Assembly: GCF_016458305.1 (NCBI RefSeq)
Contig: NZ_JAEMHL010000005.1
Location: forward strand, 1 to 64,000
Direction: 5' to 3'
Length of the DNA stretch: 64,000 nucleotides
From: Geomonas anaerohicana
GTDB taxonomy: Bacteria; Desulfobacterota; Desulfuromonadia; Geobacterales; Geobacteraceae
Shown here: positions 41,380 through 50,660 of the stretch, in pieces
How positions within the stretch are numbered: position 1 is the first letter of the stretch
Layout of the letters: each line of letters begins with the position of its first letter
Program-made: the position numbers and the translations under genes
Notes under the pieces: model-generated
What the model was told of the DNA's origin: nothing
Seen by the model: the letters and a program-made list of their open reading frames with translations, nothing else
Databases searched by the model: none

Positions 41380-42252
41380 TTACTTCTTCACCGGCTTGGC
41401 CGGTTTGGCCGGAGCTGCCGGCTTGGCCGGGGCGGCTGCCGGGGCCGAGGCGGCTGCGTCACCCCAACGGTTCAGGTCGTGGGCGATGCTGTGGCACTCG
41501 CCGCATTTCGGGAACTTCGCCATGATGGCGGCCGGGTGCGGCTTGACGTGGCACTGGGTGCACTGCGGCACCATCTTGTGCTTGGCCTGGTGGCAGTAGA
41601 CGCAGGCAAGCTTGCTGTGCTTGGCGGTGCTGGAGGTCAAGAGCTTGAACGCCTTGCTGTGGCAGGCGGCGCACATTTTCGACGGGGTGTCGGACTTGTA
41701 GGTCACGTCAGCCGGCTTGTGGGCCTGGTGGCAGACCTTGCAATCCTTGGCGGTCATGTCGTTGGCGTGCGGCTTGTGGCACTGGGTGCACTCCGGAATG
41801 CGGCCGTGGACGTTGTGGCAGAAGGAGCAGTTCAGGGCACTGTGCTTGCTCTTGAAGGAGCGCAGCTGCTCGATCTGACCGGTGTGGCAGGTCAGGCACG
41901 GGTCGGTGACGTTGTTGCCAAACTTTATGACCTTCGGGGTATGGGGGTTGGAGTGGCAGCCCAGGCAGCCCTGGAGTTTGAAGTGCGGCTTGCCTTCGTG
42001 GCACTGGCTGCACTGCGGGATCGGCTTCTTAACCTTGGGCGGGTGCCCGACGTGACAGTCCTGGCAGGTCACCTCGGTTTTGTGCTTGCCGCCTGCAGCT
42101 GCGATATCCTTGGGCGGCTGCTCATGACACTTCACGCAGTCCGCGCTGGTCAGCACCGCCGTAGGTTGTGCAGGACCGGCAGCGGCAGCGGTTCCCACGA
42201 ATGCGAACAGCGCCAGGGCCGATACAAGGTTGAAAAGTTTTGCTACTCTCAT
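41380..42252 (-). CDS. Periplasmic dodecaheme c-type cytochrome
   Basis: 290-residue protein with a Sec signal (MRVAKLFNLVSALALFAFVG, cleavage near AAA) and twelve CxxCH haem-attachment motifs: CVKCH, CQDCH, CSQCH, CLGCH, CLTCH, CSFCH, CTQCH, CKVCH, CAACH, CVYCH, CTQCH and CGECH. Many further histidines (GGKHKTE, SKHSALN, AKHSKLA, KPHANDM) can serve as the second axial ligand, so bis-His haems are likely. About one haem per 22 mature residues. The tail is a flexible Ala/Pro/Lys repeat (about 265-290). It should carry electrons across the periplasm. AAGGAGG precedes the ATG and a consensus promoter is visible. I could not assign it to a named Geobacter cytochrome. Confidence 0.93.
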   Translation of the reverse strand: MRVAKLFNLVSALALFAFVGTAAAAGPAQPTAVLTSADCVKCHEQPPKDIAAAGGKHKTEVTCQDCHVGHPPKVKKPIPQCSQCHEGKPHFKLQGCLGCHSNPHTPKVIKFGNNVTDPCLTCHTGQIEQLRSFKSKHSALNCSFCHNVHGRIPECTQCHKPHANDMTAKDCKVCHQAHKPADVTYKSDTPSKMCAACHSKAFKLLTSSTAKHSKLACVYCHQAKHKMVPQCTQCHVKPHPAAIMAKFPKCGECHSIAHDLNRWGDAAASAPAAAPAKPAAPAKPAKPVKK

Positions 42253-42296
42253 TGCCCCCTCCTTGGTATTAAAACAGAGTTAATTTTAAGCATGGA

Positions 42297-42326
42297 TTTA
42301 TATAACGTCTTGAGGTGAATTGTCAA
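42297..42326 (-). promoter_or_regulatory. Sigma-70 promoter of the dodecaheme cytochrome gene
   Basis: Minus strand: TTGACA (42321-42326, perfect) and TATAAA (42297-42302) with an 18-bp spacer; an overlapping TATATA gives 16 bp. It lies 45 bp before the start codon. Confidence 0.7.
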
Positions 42327-42523
42327 GGGTTTAGGCACTAAAACAGCCCCCTTGATCAAGCTTTAGCGCCATACTAACTACAGTCCAAGCTGATCGATAT
42401 CGGTAAAGGTACTGTGCGGGGATGGGGCGACAATGAGAGAGGCGTGGATAAAGAAGCAGCGTAGCGCGTTTTTTACACTGTTTCTTGAGCCGAAGCGGTG
42501 ATATTGCGGCGGTGTAAGAGACG

Positions 42524-42552
42524 TGCGGCCTCCCCGGGAAGGGGAGGCCGCA
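42524..42552 (-). terminator. Strong hairpin after the amino-acid binding protein gene
   Basis: Arms TGCGGCCTCCCC and GGGGAGGCCGCA with a four- to five-base loop, nine bases past the stop. No T-run follows, so termination is plausible but not typical. Confidence 0.55.
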
Positions 42553-42560
42553 TGGGGAGG

Positions 42561-43379
42561 CTACTTGTCAGCGGTGATCTTGAAGGTGCGGCGGAGCGGG
42601 GTGGCGGTTTTGGGGCCGAACCACTTCTCGAAGATCTTCTTGGCTTCGCCGTTTTTCTCCATCTCGAGCAGGGTTTTGTTGACGAAAGCGACGAAGTTCT
42701 TGTCGTCCTTCCTCATGCCCAGGCCGTAGGGCTCCTCGGAGATCTGCAGGTTGGGGATCTCGAACTTGTTCTTGTTGGGCGCCTTGCCCAGGATGCCGGC
42801 GAGGATGGACTCGTCGGTGGTGACTGCCGCCACCTTACCCTGCTGCAGCGCCAGGAATGCCTGCGGGTAATCGTCGAAGGAGAGGATGGTGGCGGTGGGG
42901 ATCGCCTTGGCCACGTTCTGCTCCGAGGTGGAGCCTTTGGCGGTGCCGATCTTCTTGCCTTCCAGGTCCTTGAGGGTTTTCACCGCGCCCTTCTTGGTGA
43001 TGAACTTCTGGCCGGTCAGGAAGTAGGTGTAGCTGAAGTCGATTTGCTTGGCGCGCTCCGGGTTCTTGGTCATGGTGGCGGCGATGATGTCGATGTTGCC
43101 TTCCATGAGCTGCGGCATGCGGGAGGCCGAGGTCACCGGTTTCAGTTCCAGCTTCACGCCCAGCTTCTTCGCGATGTACTTGCAGAAGTCGATGTCGTAG
43201 CCCACGATCTCGCGGGTCTTCTCATCCACGTAGCCGAAGGGGGGCAGCGAATCCTTCACGCCGGCCACGAGGACTCCTTTCTTCTTCACCTCGGCCAGGG
43301 TGTCCCCGGCCGCCAGTGCGGCATGAGCCATGATGCCGACCAGTGCAACAGCAGCAAACAGCGTCCACAGTTTTTTCAT
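42561..43379 (-). CDS. Amino-acid ABC transporter substrate-binding protein
   Basis: 272-residue periplasmic binding protein of solute-binding family 3 (polar amino acids such as glutamine or glutamate). Signal peptide MKKLWTLFAAVALVGIMAHAALA, then LAEVKKKGVLVAGVKDSLPPFGYVD, the family motif GYDIDFCKYIAKKLGVK, and IDIIAATMTKNPERAKQIDFS with the ligand-contacting Arg. AAAGGAGG precedes the ATG. The ATPase partner lies 330 bp upstream on the same strand, but no permease is encoded between or near them. The exact ligand cannot be decided by eye. Confidence 0.9.
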   Translation of the reverse strand: MKKLWTLFAAVALVGIMAHAALAAGDTLAEVKKKGVLVAGVKDSLPPFGYVDEKTREIVGYDIDFCKYIAKKLGVKLELKPVTSASRMPQLMEGNIDIIAATMTKNPERAKQIDFSYTYFLTGQKFITKKGAVKTLKDLEGKKIGTAKGSTSEQNVAKAIPTATILSFDDYPQAFLALQQGKVAAVTTDESILAGILGKAPNKNKFEIPNLQISEEPYGLGMRKDDKNFVAFVNKTLLEMEKNGEAKKIFEKWFGPKTATPLRRTFKITADK

Positions 43380-43408
43380 CAGTGTTCCTCCTTTTGAATG
43401 AATAAAAC

Positions 43409-43695
43409 CCGTTCAACGTTCAAGGTTCAACGTTCGACGGAGTGAAAACGTACCGGATTATACCAAAGTGACTTGTACCTGCATCCTTTCAGGCAAAAAA
43501 AATAAGAATCGATGCCGTTCAACGTTCAAGGTTCAACGTTCGACACGGTGAAAGCGCACAGACAAAGATCACAGTGACTTGCACGCACATCTTCCCCGCA
43601 AAAAAAGCTGCAACTGCAGAAGCCATAGCTGGGCCCACGCATCGTGGGGTGAGTTTAACGTCGAACGTTGAACGTTGAACCTTGAACCTTGAACG
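43409..43695. repeat. GTTCAAC/GTTGAAC heptamer repeats between ABC ATPase and binding protein
   Basis: The 329-base gap 43380-43708 has no gene. Blocks of the heptamer GTTCAAC/GTTCAAG/GTTCGAC lie at about 43409-43438 and 43516-43545, and the inverse (GTTGAAC, CTTGAAC) at about 43663-43695. The first two blocks are each followed by related sequence (GTGAAA.CG, AGTGACTTG, a run of A's), which suggests an old tandem duplication of about 108 bp. Confidence 0.85.
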
Positions 43696-43708
43696 GCCGT
43701 TCAGGCGG

Positions 43709-44443
<735 letters not shown>

Positions 44444-44561
44444 GGGTTGCTCCCGCTCGGTTAAGACCTGCGCGACCGCGCTCTCATTACCTTCATCTTA
44501 AGTAACGATGGCGACAAATGCAACCCAATTTTTGATTTATTCAAACTGCGTTTTGGGAAGG

Positions 44562-45398
44562 TTACAGAGACGGGTGGGCCAGGGTGCCGAGGATGGGGAC
44601 CTTGAAGGCGCCTGGGGACGTCTGGTACTTGGTGAGCAGTAAAAACACGAACTTCTGGCGCTCCAGGAAGGAGGGCTTGGGCATCATCTCCATGGTCAGG
44701 TTGAGCGGTGAGGCCCCGACGGGGGTGCCGAGCACGGTGTCGCCGGAGAGTCGCACGTAGATGCCGTCGCCGTTTAAGGTAAAGCTTTTTAAAACGGCGC
44801 GTCCCTTGTCGATCTTGAGGGCGCCGCGCACCTCGCGGTAGGCCGCGTCGGGAAGCGGCATGGAGCCGATCTTGACGCCGGCGACCTCGGCGGCCCGCAC
44901 CTCCAACTGCAGGTCACCGGTCCCCCCGCCTTTGTTCGCTTCCATTTTGCCGGTGAGCTTCAGTTCACCCCTGACCTTGGCCTCGGCGACGGTGGTGAAG
45001 AAGGGGATGTCCTCGAGCCGCACGCCGCGGCACTGCATGCTCCACCCCTTGCCCTTGCCGAGGTCGAGTTCTCCCTGCGCGGTTCCGGCGCCGATGCTGC
45101 AGCGGTAGGCGACGCGCACGTGGCCGGTCAGAAGCGGCAGCAGCTCCAGCCGCACCTTCACCAGGCTCAGCTTGAGGATGGCGCCTTTCTCGGAGCCGAG
45201 TTCGACCTTGTCCGCACTGATCCCAAGGGGAAAGCTCTTGCCGAAGCCGGCGCACTCCAGGGTGTAGCCCGCGTTCTCGGCCGCCCGGACCAGCACCCCT
45301 TTGATGGCGTGGTTCGGGGTGAACAAAAGCGTCAAGAGCAGGAACAAAATGAGCGCTGCGGGAACGCCGCAGGCAAGGTAGAGGGTGCGTCTGTTCAT
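44562..45398 (-). CDS. gspN: Type II secretion system protein GspN
   Basis: 278-residue bitopic inner-membrane protein: one N-terminal helix (VPAALILFLLLTLLF) and a long periplasmic part made of beta-strands with AsmA-like character (GKSFPLGISADKVEL, GELKLTGKMEANKG, RGALKIDKGRAVLKSFTLNGDG). This is the long GspN form seen in delta-type systems, where it ends the operon. Its ATG abuts the gspM stop. GspN is not essential in enteric systems; here it is retained in order. Confidence 0.8.
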   Translation of the reverse strand: MNRRTLYLACGVPAALILFLLLTLLFTPNHAIKGVLVRAAENAGYTLECAGFGKSFPLGISADKVELGSEKGAILKLSLVKVRLELLPLLTGHVRVAYRCSIGAGTAQGELDLGKGKGWSMQCRGVRLEDIPFFTTVAEAKVRGELKLTGKMEANKGGGTGDLQLEVRAAEVAGVKIGSMPLPDAAYREVRGALKIDKGRAVLKSFTLNGDGIYVRLSGDTVLGTPVGASPLNLTMEMMPKPSFLERQKFVFLLLTKYQTSPGAFKVPILGTLAHPSL

Positions 45399-45941
45399 CT
45401 ATTTCCCCGCCGGTGCCGGCTTGATCAGGGCAATGGTGAGCGTCAGGTCGAGCTTGGATGGGTCGTCGAACCTCTGCTTGATGAGGGCCTTCTTCACCGT
45501 TACCGGTCGGGCTCCTTTTTCCAAACGGTAGATCAGGTTGACTGCCTCATTGGCGGAGAGCCCTTCCATGCGCAGTTCCGCCGCGTCCTCGACGTATCCG
45601 GGGATGTCATCCCCCTTGACCGACTTGATCTGGCTGGCGCGTCCCTTGATGCCGATCTCTTCCACGATCTTGGCGGGGGAGTCGTCGGGCTTGGTGGCCA
45701 TGAGCCGGTTGGCCAGGCGCTGGGCGCCCTGGTTCGCCTCCTGGTAGCGCAGCTTCAGGCGCATCATCTCGGCGATGTCCGCCTCGCGGGCGGCCCGCTT
45801 TTTCTCGAGGGCCGAGATCCTGCTGTTGGCGGCGGACAAAAGAACGATAATGGCCAGCACCACGGCGATGGCGATGCCTATGCGCTGCCGGGTACGCTGG
45901 TCCAGCCCTTGCAGAAGGGTGGTCATCTCTTCGCGGCTCAT
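45399..45941 (-). CDS. gspM: Type II secretion system protein GspM
   Basis: 180-residue inner-membrane assembly-platform protein. A short cytoplasmic N-terminus, one helix (IGIAIAVVLAIIVLLSAANS), a coiled coil (ISALEKKRAAREADIAEMM) and a small ferredoxin-like periplasmic domain at the C-terminus. Start and gspL stop overlap as ATGA. It is expected to bind GspL. Confidence 0.82.
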   Translation of the reverse strand: MSREEMTTLLQGLDQRTRQRIGIAIAVVLAIIVLLSAANSRISALEKKRAAREADIAEMMRLKLRYQEANQGAQRLANRLMATKPDDSPAKIVEEIGIKGRASQIKSVKGDDIPGYVEDAAELRMEGLSANEAVNLIYRLEKGARPVTVKKALIKQRFDDPSKLDLTLTIALIKPAPAGK

Positions 45942-47227
45942 CGGGTCACCCCCTTCATCTTCCCGCTCAGGGTGAAGGTCACGCTGCCGTCGGGACGGGA
46001 CTTGGTCTCACCGACCTCGGCCCCCTCCAGGATGGCGGCGGCACGGGTCTTCAGGTCCCCGGCTGCCTGCACGCTCTTCGCGTCCCCTTTCAGGCGCACG
46101 TCTGGGCCCGTCACCTCGGTTTCGTAGATGCCGAAGACGTCGTCCCCCTTGACCAGGGCCACGTCGTTCAGGAGTTTCAGGACGTTGCTGGAGGTCTTGG
46201 CGCCTTCCAGACGCTTGATCTCGGAGCGGAGTTCCGCCACCTCGTCTACCGCCTTTTTCCGGGTCGGGAACACTTCCTTGTAGATGCCGGTGATGGTGCG
46301 GTCCAGCGAGGCGAGGTCGCGCTTGACCAGGTAGTAGCGCACGCCGCTTTCGGCGAAGATGAGCAGCACCAGGGCGGCGGCCAGCATCATGCTCACCTTC
46401 AGGCGCTGGTACAGCTTTTCCGTGGCCGCGGTGTAGGCGAGCGGGCCGCGGCGCAGGTTGACAGCGGAGTTGTCCGCCACTGCAGCCGCAAGTGCGTAGG
46501 CGCCGGCCAGGTCGTGGGCCGCGCGCGGGTCGTCGCCGAAGGCCTCGAAGAGTCCCTTGGTGGAGGGAGAGACGGTGTCGTGCTGCTGCGTGCCCGGGTT
46601 ATGCGAGATCACTCGTTCCACGCGCACACCGCGGGAGAGCTCCAGGGCGGCAACGGTGCGCTGGAGGTCGGCGTCGGTGGCGTTGGGCGGCAAGGCGCGG
46701 AAATAGATGGGGGTGCCGTCGCTGTAGGCGGCAACGGCCTCGCCGTCGCTCGCGGCGACGGTCCCGACGGCGGGAACGAGCTTGTCCCAGTGGAAAGCCG
46801 ATGCCGTCACCACTTCCGGTTCGAGTCCCGCTTCCTTCAGGAGTTCGATCTTCTCGGAAAGCTCCTGGATCCGGCCCCAGACCGCCAGTACTTTGCCGCC
46901 GGCAAGGGGGAGGGCGTCGAAGGCCAACTGGTCGGTGTCGAGGGCGGTCTCCCCTTTCAATTCCAGCGGGAGGAGTTCGCGGACCTTGGCGCGGTCGCTG
47001 ATGGGGAGCTCCAGCTCCCTCATGAACAGCGTGGAGGGGGGGAGGGCGAGGACCACCCGGTGTTCACCGGCGGCGAGCGAGCTTCCGTCCAGGATGCGGG
47101 AGAGTTCCCCCCCCTCACCCGAAAGCGGGTGCCGTTCGGCGGAAACGAAAGTCGCTCCGCCTTTCTTGGCCCTGAAACTGGCCAGGACCAGCTCGGTCCT
47201 TTTCAGTTGTACGATCAGCATGTCCAT
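45938..47227 (-). CDS. gspL: Type II secretion system protein GspL (PilM/PilN-like)
   Basis: 429-residue protein with a cytoplasmic actin-like domain (about 1-250, degenerate nucleotide site), one membrane helix (SMMLAAALVLLIFAESGVRYY) and a periplasmic ferredoxin-like domain after a coiled coil. It links the GspE ATPase to the inner-membrane platform. The ATG at 47227 overlaps the gspK stop (TGATG) and has GGAGAG seven bases upstream; a TTG one codon earlier is less likely. Confidence 0.82.
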   Translation of the reverse strand: MDMLIVQLKRTELVLASFRAKKGGATFVSAERHPLSGEGGELSRILDGSSLAAGEHRVVLALPPSTLFMRELELPISDRAKVRELLPLELKGETALDTDQLAFDALPLAGGKVLAVWGRIQELSEKIELLKEAGLEPEVVTASAFHWDKLVPAVGTVAASDGEAVAAYSDGTPIYFRALPPNATDADLQRTVAALELSRGVRVERVISHNPGTQQHDTVSPSTKGLFEAFGDDPRAAHDLAGAYALAAAVADNSAVNLRRGPLAYTAATEKLYQRLKVSMMLAAALVLLIFAESGVRYYLVKRDLASLDRTITGIYKEVFPTRKKAVDEVAELRSEIKRLEGAKTSSNVLKLLNDVALVKGDDVFGIYETEVTGPDVRLKGDAKSVQAAGDLKTRAAAILEGAEVGETKSRPDGSVTFTLSGKMKGVTR

Positions 47228-48159
47228 CAATATTCTCTCCAGTAAAGGATCGTAGGCCGGGGGGCATCCACATTTGTTACCACGGCCTCTACGACGCTGA
47301 TGCTTTCACCGACTTTCCCCTCGGAATGGATGCGGTAGATGGATCCCTTGCAGGCCACTTTAGTGGCCAGTGCCGTGGTGAGGGGGCTGTTGCCGAGTAC
47401 ATCGGCCAAGGTCTTGATTACCTTGGTTTTCCTGTACTCGAGTATCTGGGCCACCTGGTCCCCTTTCAGGAGGTCTTCGTGCAGCGACAGCAGCACCTCC
47501 TTGGGGGCTGTGTTGATGTTGATCGGTGCGGGGATGCCGTTTGCCGTCCCGTACACGGTCACAAAACCCTTGAGCTTGGCAAGGATCTCCGGGGTGAATC
47601 CCTTGACCAGAGCCAGCTCTTCCATGGTTTCCAGCAGGTTGTTATGCACCTGGTAGGGCGGCTTGAGGTTGCTGTAATAATTCTTCTCAGCACCGCTTGG
47701 CCGCGGCTCCTGGTTGGTATCCACCCAATCCGCCAGGGGCTCGTACAGGTCCCGCGATAGCTTGAGGTTGTCGAATAGCCTCAACAGAGCGTCCCGGTAG
47801 AAGGTATCTCCGAGGACCCCCGTCAGCGACGCGGTGGAGTTCAGATCTATTTTGCCGCTCTCCTCCTCGATGGTCACGGTGACCGTGCCGTTGTCGGCGT
47901 CGAAGCTGTGCGGCTGCGCCCACGGTTCCAGCAGAGAACTGTACTGTTCGCCTCCCCTCAACATGCCGGAGTACGCGAGCAGCTTCAGGGCGCCGTCAAC
48001 GCCGGATTCGGCCAATATTCCCGCCTGCTGCGATGCAACGAAGTTGTGGCTGTGCGAGGTGTCCACGTAGACCTCGTTGACGAACTCAGCCAGCAGCGCC
48101 ACGAGGAGCGTGGTCACGATAAGGGCTATGACCAGGGCGAATCCCTTTTGCCCCCTCAT
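47227..48159 (-). CDS. gspK: Type II secretion system minor pseudopilin GspK
   Basis: 310-residue minor pseudopilin, the tip subunit. It has the leader MRGQKGFALVIALIVTTLLVALL: cleavage after Gly6 and a hydrophobic helix, but without the Glu5 of other pseudopilins, which is normal for GspK. The large C-terminal domain includes IDLNSTASL and NINTAPKEVLLSLH. Start overlaps the gspJ stop (ATGA). The open frame continues upstream to 48294, outside the gene. Confidence 0.87.
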   Translation of the reverse strand: MRGQKGFALVIALIVTTLLVALLAEFVNEVYVDTSHSHNFVASQQAGILAESGVDGALKLLAYSGMLRGGEQYSSLLEPWAQPHSFDADNGTVTVTIEEESGKIDLNSTASLTGVLGDTFYRDALLRLFDNLKLSRDLYEPLADWVDTNQEPRPSGAEKNYYSNLKPPYQVHNNLLETMEELALVKGFTPEILAKLKGFVTVYGTANGIPAPININTAPKEVLLSLHEDLLKGDQVAQILEYRKTKVIKTLADVLGNSPLTTALATKVACKGSIYRIHSEGKVGESISVVEAVVTNVDAPRPTILYWREY

Positions 48160-48809
48160 GGAGTCTTCCTCAGGGTGGCGATGGTACTGAAGACCTCTCC
48201 CCCCTTGACCGTTACCGTAACCCTCACCTTGTCCGGCAGCTTGTTGTTCAGCGCCGTGTCCCAGGTCTTGACCCACTTGGCCCCATCCCAGCATTCGACC
48301 AGAAAGCCTTCCATCTGATCGATCACCTGGTAGGGAACGGACTTGACGCTGGTGTCGAGGTAGAGGTCGCGGGACTCGCGCAGCAGGTCAAGCTGCTCCT
48401 TGCCGTCCTTCTCGCTCTCTTTGACCGCGTAACGCACCACCATGACATCGGAGGCGGGCGCCGGATCGATGCGGGGCGGGGTAAGCGCGGTGAACTGCAG
48501 CAGCGAGGCGGGCTTGCCGAAACTGTCGCGGTCCTCCACCACGAAATGGAGTCGCTGGGAATTCGGGTCTGCGCCGATGGCCAAGCCTTTATAGAAGGTG
48601 GAGGCCAGCTCGTTGTGCAGCTTCCCCAGCGTCGTCGAGAGCTCCCGGCGCTCCTCCATCCGGGTGCCCCCCTTTTCGCGCGCGGCCACCACGGAGAAGT
48701 AGGTGCCGTACAGGGCGCCGGCGAGGATCACCAGCAGCGCCAGGGCGATCAGGAGTTCTATCAGGGTGAAGCCCTTGTTATTGCACATTTTGCGGTGCGT
48801 ATTGCACAA
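48156..48809 (-). CDS. gspJ: Type II secretion system minor pseudopilin GspJ
   Basis: 217 residues from a TTG start at 48809 with AAGG seven bases upstream; an ATG at 48788 would shorten the leader to MCNNKG. The prepilin peptidase site is G/FTLIELLIALALLVIL with Glu at +5. The globular part contains LHNELASTFYKG and SVPYQVIDQMEGFLVECWDG, typical of GspJ. The 5' end overlaps gspI. It forms the tip complex with GspI and GspK. Confidence 0.85.
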   Translation of the reverse strand: MCNTHRKMCNNKGFTLIELLIALALLVILAGALYGTYFSVVAAREKGGTRMEERRELSTTLGKLHNELASTFYKGLAIGADPNSQRLHFVVEDRDSFGKPASLLQFTALTPPRIDPAPASDVMVVRYAVKESEKDGKEQLDLLRESRDLYLDTSVKSVPYQVIDQMEGFLVECWDGAKWVKTWDTALNNKLPDKVRVTVTVKGGEVFSTIATLRKTP

Positions 48810-49122
48810 GTGACAGCCTTTTCGTGTCGTTGCCCCAGGTGACGGTGAGCCGGATCATGTTCAGCCCCGGGATCTCGGTCTTGGTAATCTCGCGCTCCCA
48901 CTTGTGATCGGGGTGGTCGGGGGCGAAGTCCCCCTTCTTGTCAGCCTTCTTGGCGAATTCCGGATCTTCCAGCTTGGCGCGCCCCAGGAGCACCGCGGTG
49001 GTCTCTTCCTTGTCCGACGAGATCCGGGCCAGGTGGTGGTTCACCGAGGAGATCACCGTCAACAGGACACCGGCGGTGATGGCGAGGGCGATCATCACCT
49101 CCAGGAGGGTGAAACCTCTCAC
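48778..49122 (-). CDS. gspI: Type II secretion system minor pseudopilin GspI
   Basis: 114-residue pseudopilin with a minimal leader MRG/FTLLEVMIALAITAGVLL (Glu at +5) and a short C-terminal domain (KWEREITKTEIPGLNMIRLTVTW). The core organiser of the pseudopilus tip. Overlaps gspH by four bases at its start and gspJ at its end. Confidence 0.87.
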   Translation of the reverse strand: MRGFTLLEVMIALAITAGVLLTVISSVNHHLARISSDKEETTAVLLGRAKLEDPEFAKKADKKGDFAPDHPDHKWEREITKTEIPGLNMIRLTVTWGNDTKRLSLVQYAPQNVQ

Positions 49123-49640
49123 GAACTCACCTCCTGGTAGCCGTCCTGCACCGTCACTTTGCCGCCGGAAGGGTTGGCGATCACGGTGTAGTGCTGGTTG
49201 CCCCCCTTCAGGTGGATGGTCACGCCGTCCGCCACGCCGCCCGGTCCGAAGGGGATGATGACCTCTCCTTCCGTCACCATGCCGAGGGCGGGCACGCTCA
49301 CATCCTCGATGTCGATCCCGTCTTCGATCAGGCGCCTCCCCATGAACTGGTCTCCCGGCTGCAGCTCTTGGCCGGAAGGGGAGAGTTCGGTGATGCGGGT
49401 GGTGTTCTCGCCCAGGTGCAGGTGCAGGCGGTAGACCTTCTTGGTGATGATGGCCTGGTCGTTCAGGAACCTGAGCCCGCTGGCCAGGTTGCGCGCCGAG
49501 CTCTTCAAGCGGGTCCCCTCCGGTTCCGGGAGCCGGGGCAGCACGATGCCCGCCGCGAGGGCGATGATGAAGATCACCACCATCAGCTCCAAGAGAGTGA
49601 AGCCGGCCTCCCGACGATCGCGGCTTTTACATTTGCTCAT
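49119..49640 (-). CDS. gspH: Type II secretion system minor pseudopilin GspH
   Basis: 173-residue pseudopilin with a basic leader (MSKCKSRDRREAG) and the site G/FTLLELMVVIFIIALAAGIVLP. The C-terminal beta-rich GspH domain includes GLRFLNDQAIITKKVYRLHL and GGVADGVTIHL. I start at 49640; the frame extends to 49676 but that part overlaps a repeat. Confidence 0.85.
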   Translation of the reverse strand: MSKCKSRDRREAGFTLLELMVVIFIIALAAGIVLPRLPEPEGTRLKSSARNLASGLRFLNDQAIITKKVYRLHLHLGENTTRITELSPSGQELQPGDQFMGRRLIEDGIDIEDVSVPALGMVTEGEVIIPFGPGGVADGVTIHLKGGNQHYTVIANPSGGKVTVQDGYQEVSS

Positions 49641-49680
49641 CAGTCCCAAGTGCGGTTCTTTCCTCTTGCGCAGCATGAAG

Positions 49681-49715
49681 GCGGGCGAATATTTATTCGC
49701 CCCTACGGTGCATCC
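49681..49715. repeat. Dispersed palindrome GGGCGAAT-n-ATTCGCCC, copy 2
   Basis: Palindrome GGGCGAATATTTATTCGCCC with the same right flank (CTACGGTGCATCC) as the copy at 20092-20126. It lies in the gspG-gspH gap, inside the operon. Confidence 0.75.
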
Positions 49716-49737
49716 TCGGGTGGTCCAGTCCTGCGAC

Positions 49738-50181
49738 CTACTTCATGCTCCAGCTTTCGATGTCGGCGTTCTTGCCTTCGCCGCCGCGCGCGCCGTCGGC
49801 GCCGTAGGAGGAGAGGTCGTAGTCGCCGTGTTCGCCGGGGGAGAGGTAGACGTAGTCGTTGCCCCAGGGATCCTTGGGCACGTTCTTGTTCTCCAGGTAT
49901 CCTTCCGCCTTGTAATTGTTGGGGACCTTGCCGGTGGTCGGCTTGGTGACCAGCGCCTGCAGCCCCTGCTCGGTGGTCGGGAAGCTGCCGGTATCCAGCT
50001 TGTAGAGTTTGAGTGCCGTCTCGATGTTGCGGATCTGGACCTTGGCGTCGGCCACCTTGGCATCGTCGCTGCGGCCGATGATCTTCGGACCGACCAGGAC
50101 TGCCAGAAGGCTCAGGATGACGATGACCACCATCAGTTCGATCAGGGTGAAGCCGCGGCTGTCTTTCATTGTTTTCAGCAT
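49738..50181 (-). CDS. gspG: Type II secretion system major pseudopilin GspG
   Basis: 147-residue major pseudopilin. Leader [10 protein letters not shown], cleavage before [22 protein letters not shown] with Glu at +5, then the calcium-binding C-terminal domain (YPTTEQGL-like [38 protein letters not shown]). AGGAGGG precedes the ATG. It polymerises into the pseudopilus. A 518-bp gap with repeats and a dead transposase separates it from gspF. Confidence 0.94.
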   Translation of the reverse strand: MLKTMKDSRGFTLIELMVVIVILSLLAVLVGPKIIGRSDDAKVADAKVQIRNIETALKLYKLDTGSFPTTEQGLQALVTKPTTGKVPNNYKAEGYLENKNVPKDPWGNDYVYLSPGEHGDYDLSSYGADGARGGEGKNADIESWSMK

Positions 50182-50257
50182 TTCAAGAACCCTCCTATAT
50201 CAATCGGATTGTATTTAAATAGTGGTGCAGCGGTCGATCAGCGCTGCGATAACGTCA

Positions 50258-50660
50258 GCTCTCGTTTCCCAAGCTGGAACTTGGGAACGAGAAATAGGCT
50301 ATCAGCCCTGCACGCGCTCCAGCGTTAGCTCTCGTTCCCAAGCTCCAGCTTGGGAACGTCCGGCCGATGTTGAAGCTCCAGCTTCAACTCATCGGATCAA
50401 CATCTATGATTCCCGCTCCCTGAAAGTAATTGGCGGCGCTGGAGTAAACCCAATGCTCCGGCGAGGAGACGAGCCCGCGGCGTACCGGATTGTAGCGCGC
50501 CGAGGTGAAAAGAGGGATCCACTCCACAATGGTGGACGTCACAAAGTAAGTGCTGCTCCCGTCACCGGCTTTGTAGCGGCTTCTCACGCCAACTCCTTCA
50601 AAGCTGGAGCTTTCTACCGCATTGCGTTCCCAAGCTGGAGCTTGGGAACGAGAGAAATCC
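50258..50660. repeat. Three REP-like palindromes flanking the decayed transposase
   Basis: Palindromes built on CGTTCCCAAGCT and AGCTTGGGAACG occur at about 50260-50293, 50328-50361 and 50624-50655. The first two lie in front of, and the third behind, the transposase remnant at 50384-50587. Each folds into a hairpin of about 14 bp. Confidence 0.88.
50384..50587 (-). pseudogene. Internally deleted RAYT/Y1 (IS200-like) transposase
   Basis: A 67-codon ORF in which the N-terminus (YKAGDGSSTYFVTSTIVEW, IPLFTS) is joined directly to the C-terminus (YNPVRRGLVSSPEHWVYSS, AANYFQGAGIIDVD) of a REP-associated tyrosine transposase. The middle of about 110 residues, containing the HUH metal motif and the catalytic tyrosine, is missing, so it cannot be active. 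REP-like palindromes flank it, as expected for the substrates of such enzymes. The deletion is in frame. Confidence 0.75.

Noticed and set aside
42524-42552. Typical intrinsic terminator after the binding-protein gene
   Set aside because: Strong hairpin but no T-run, so it is listed only as a likely transcript-end hairpin at lower confidence.
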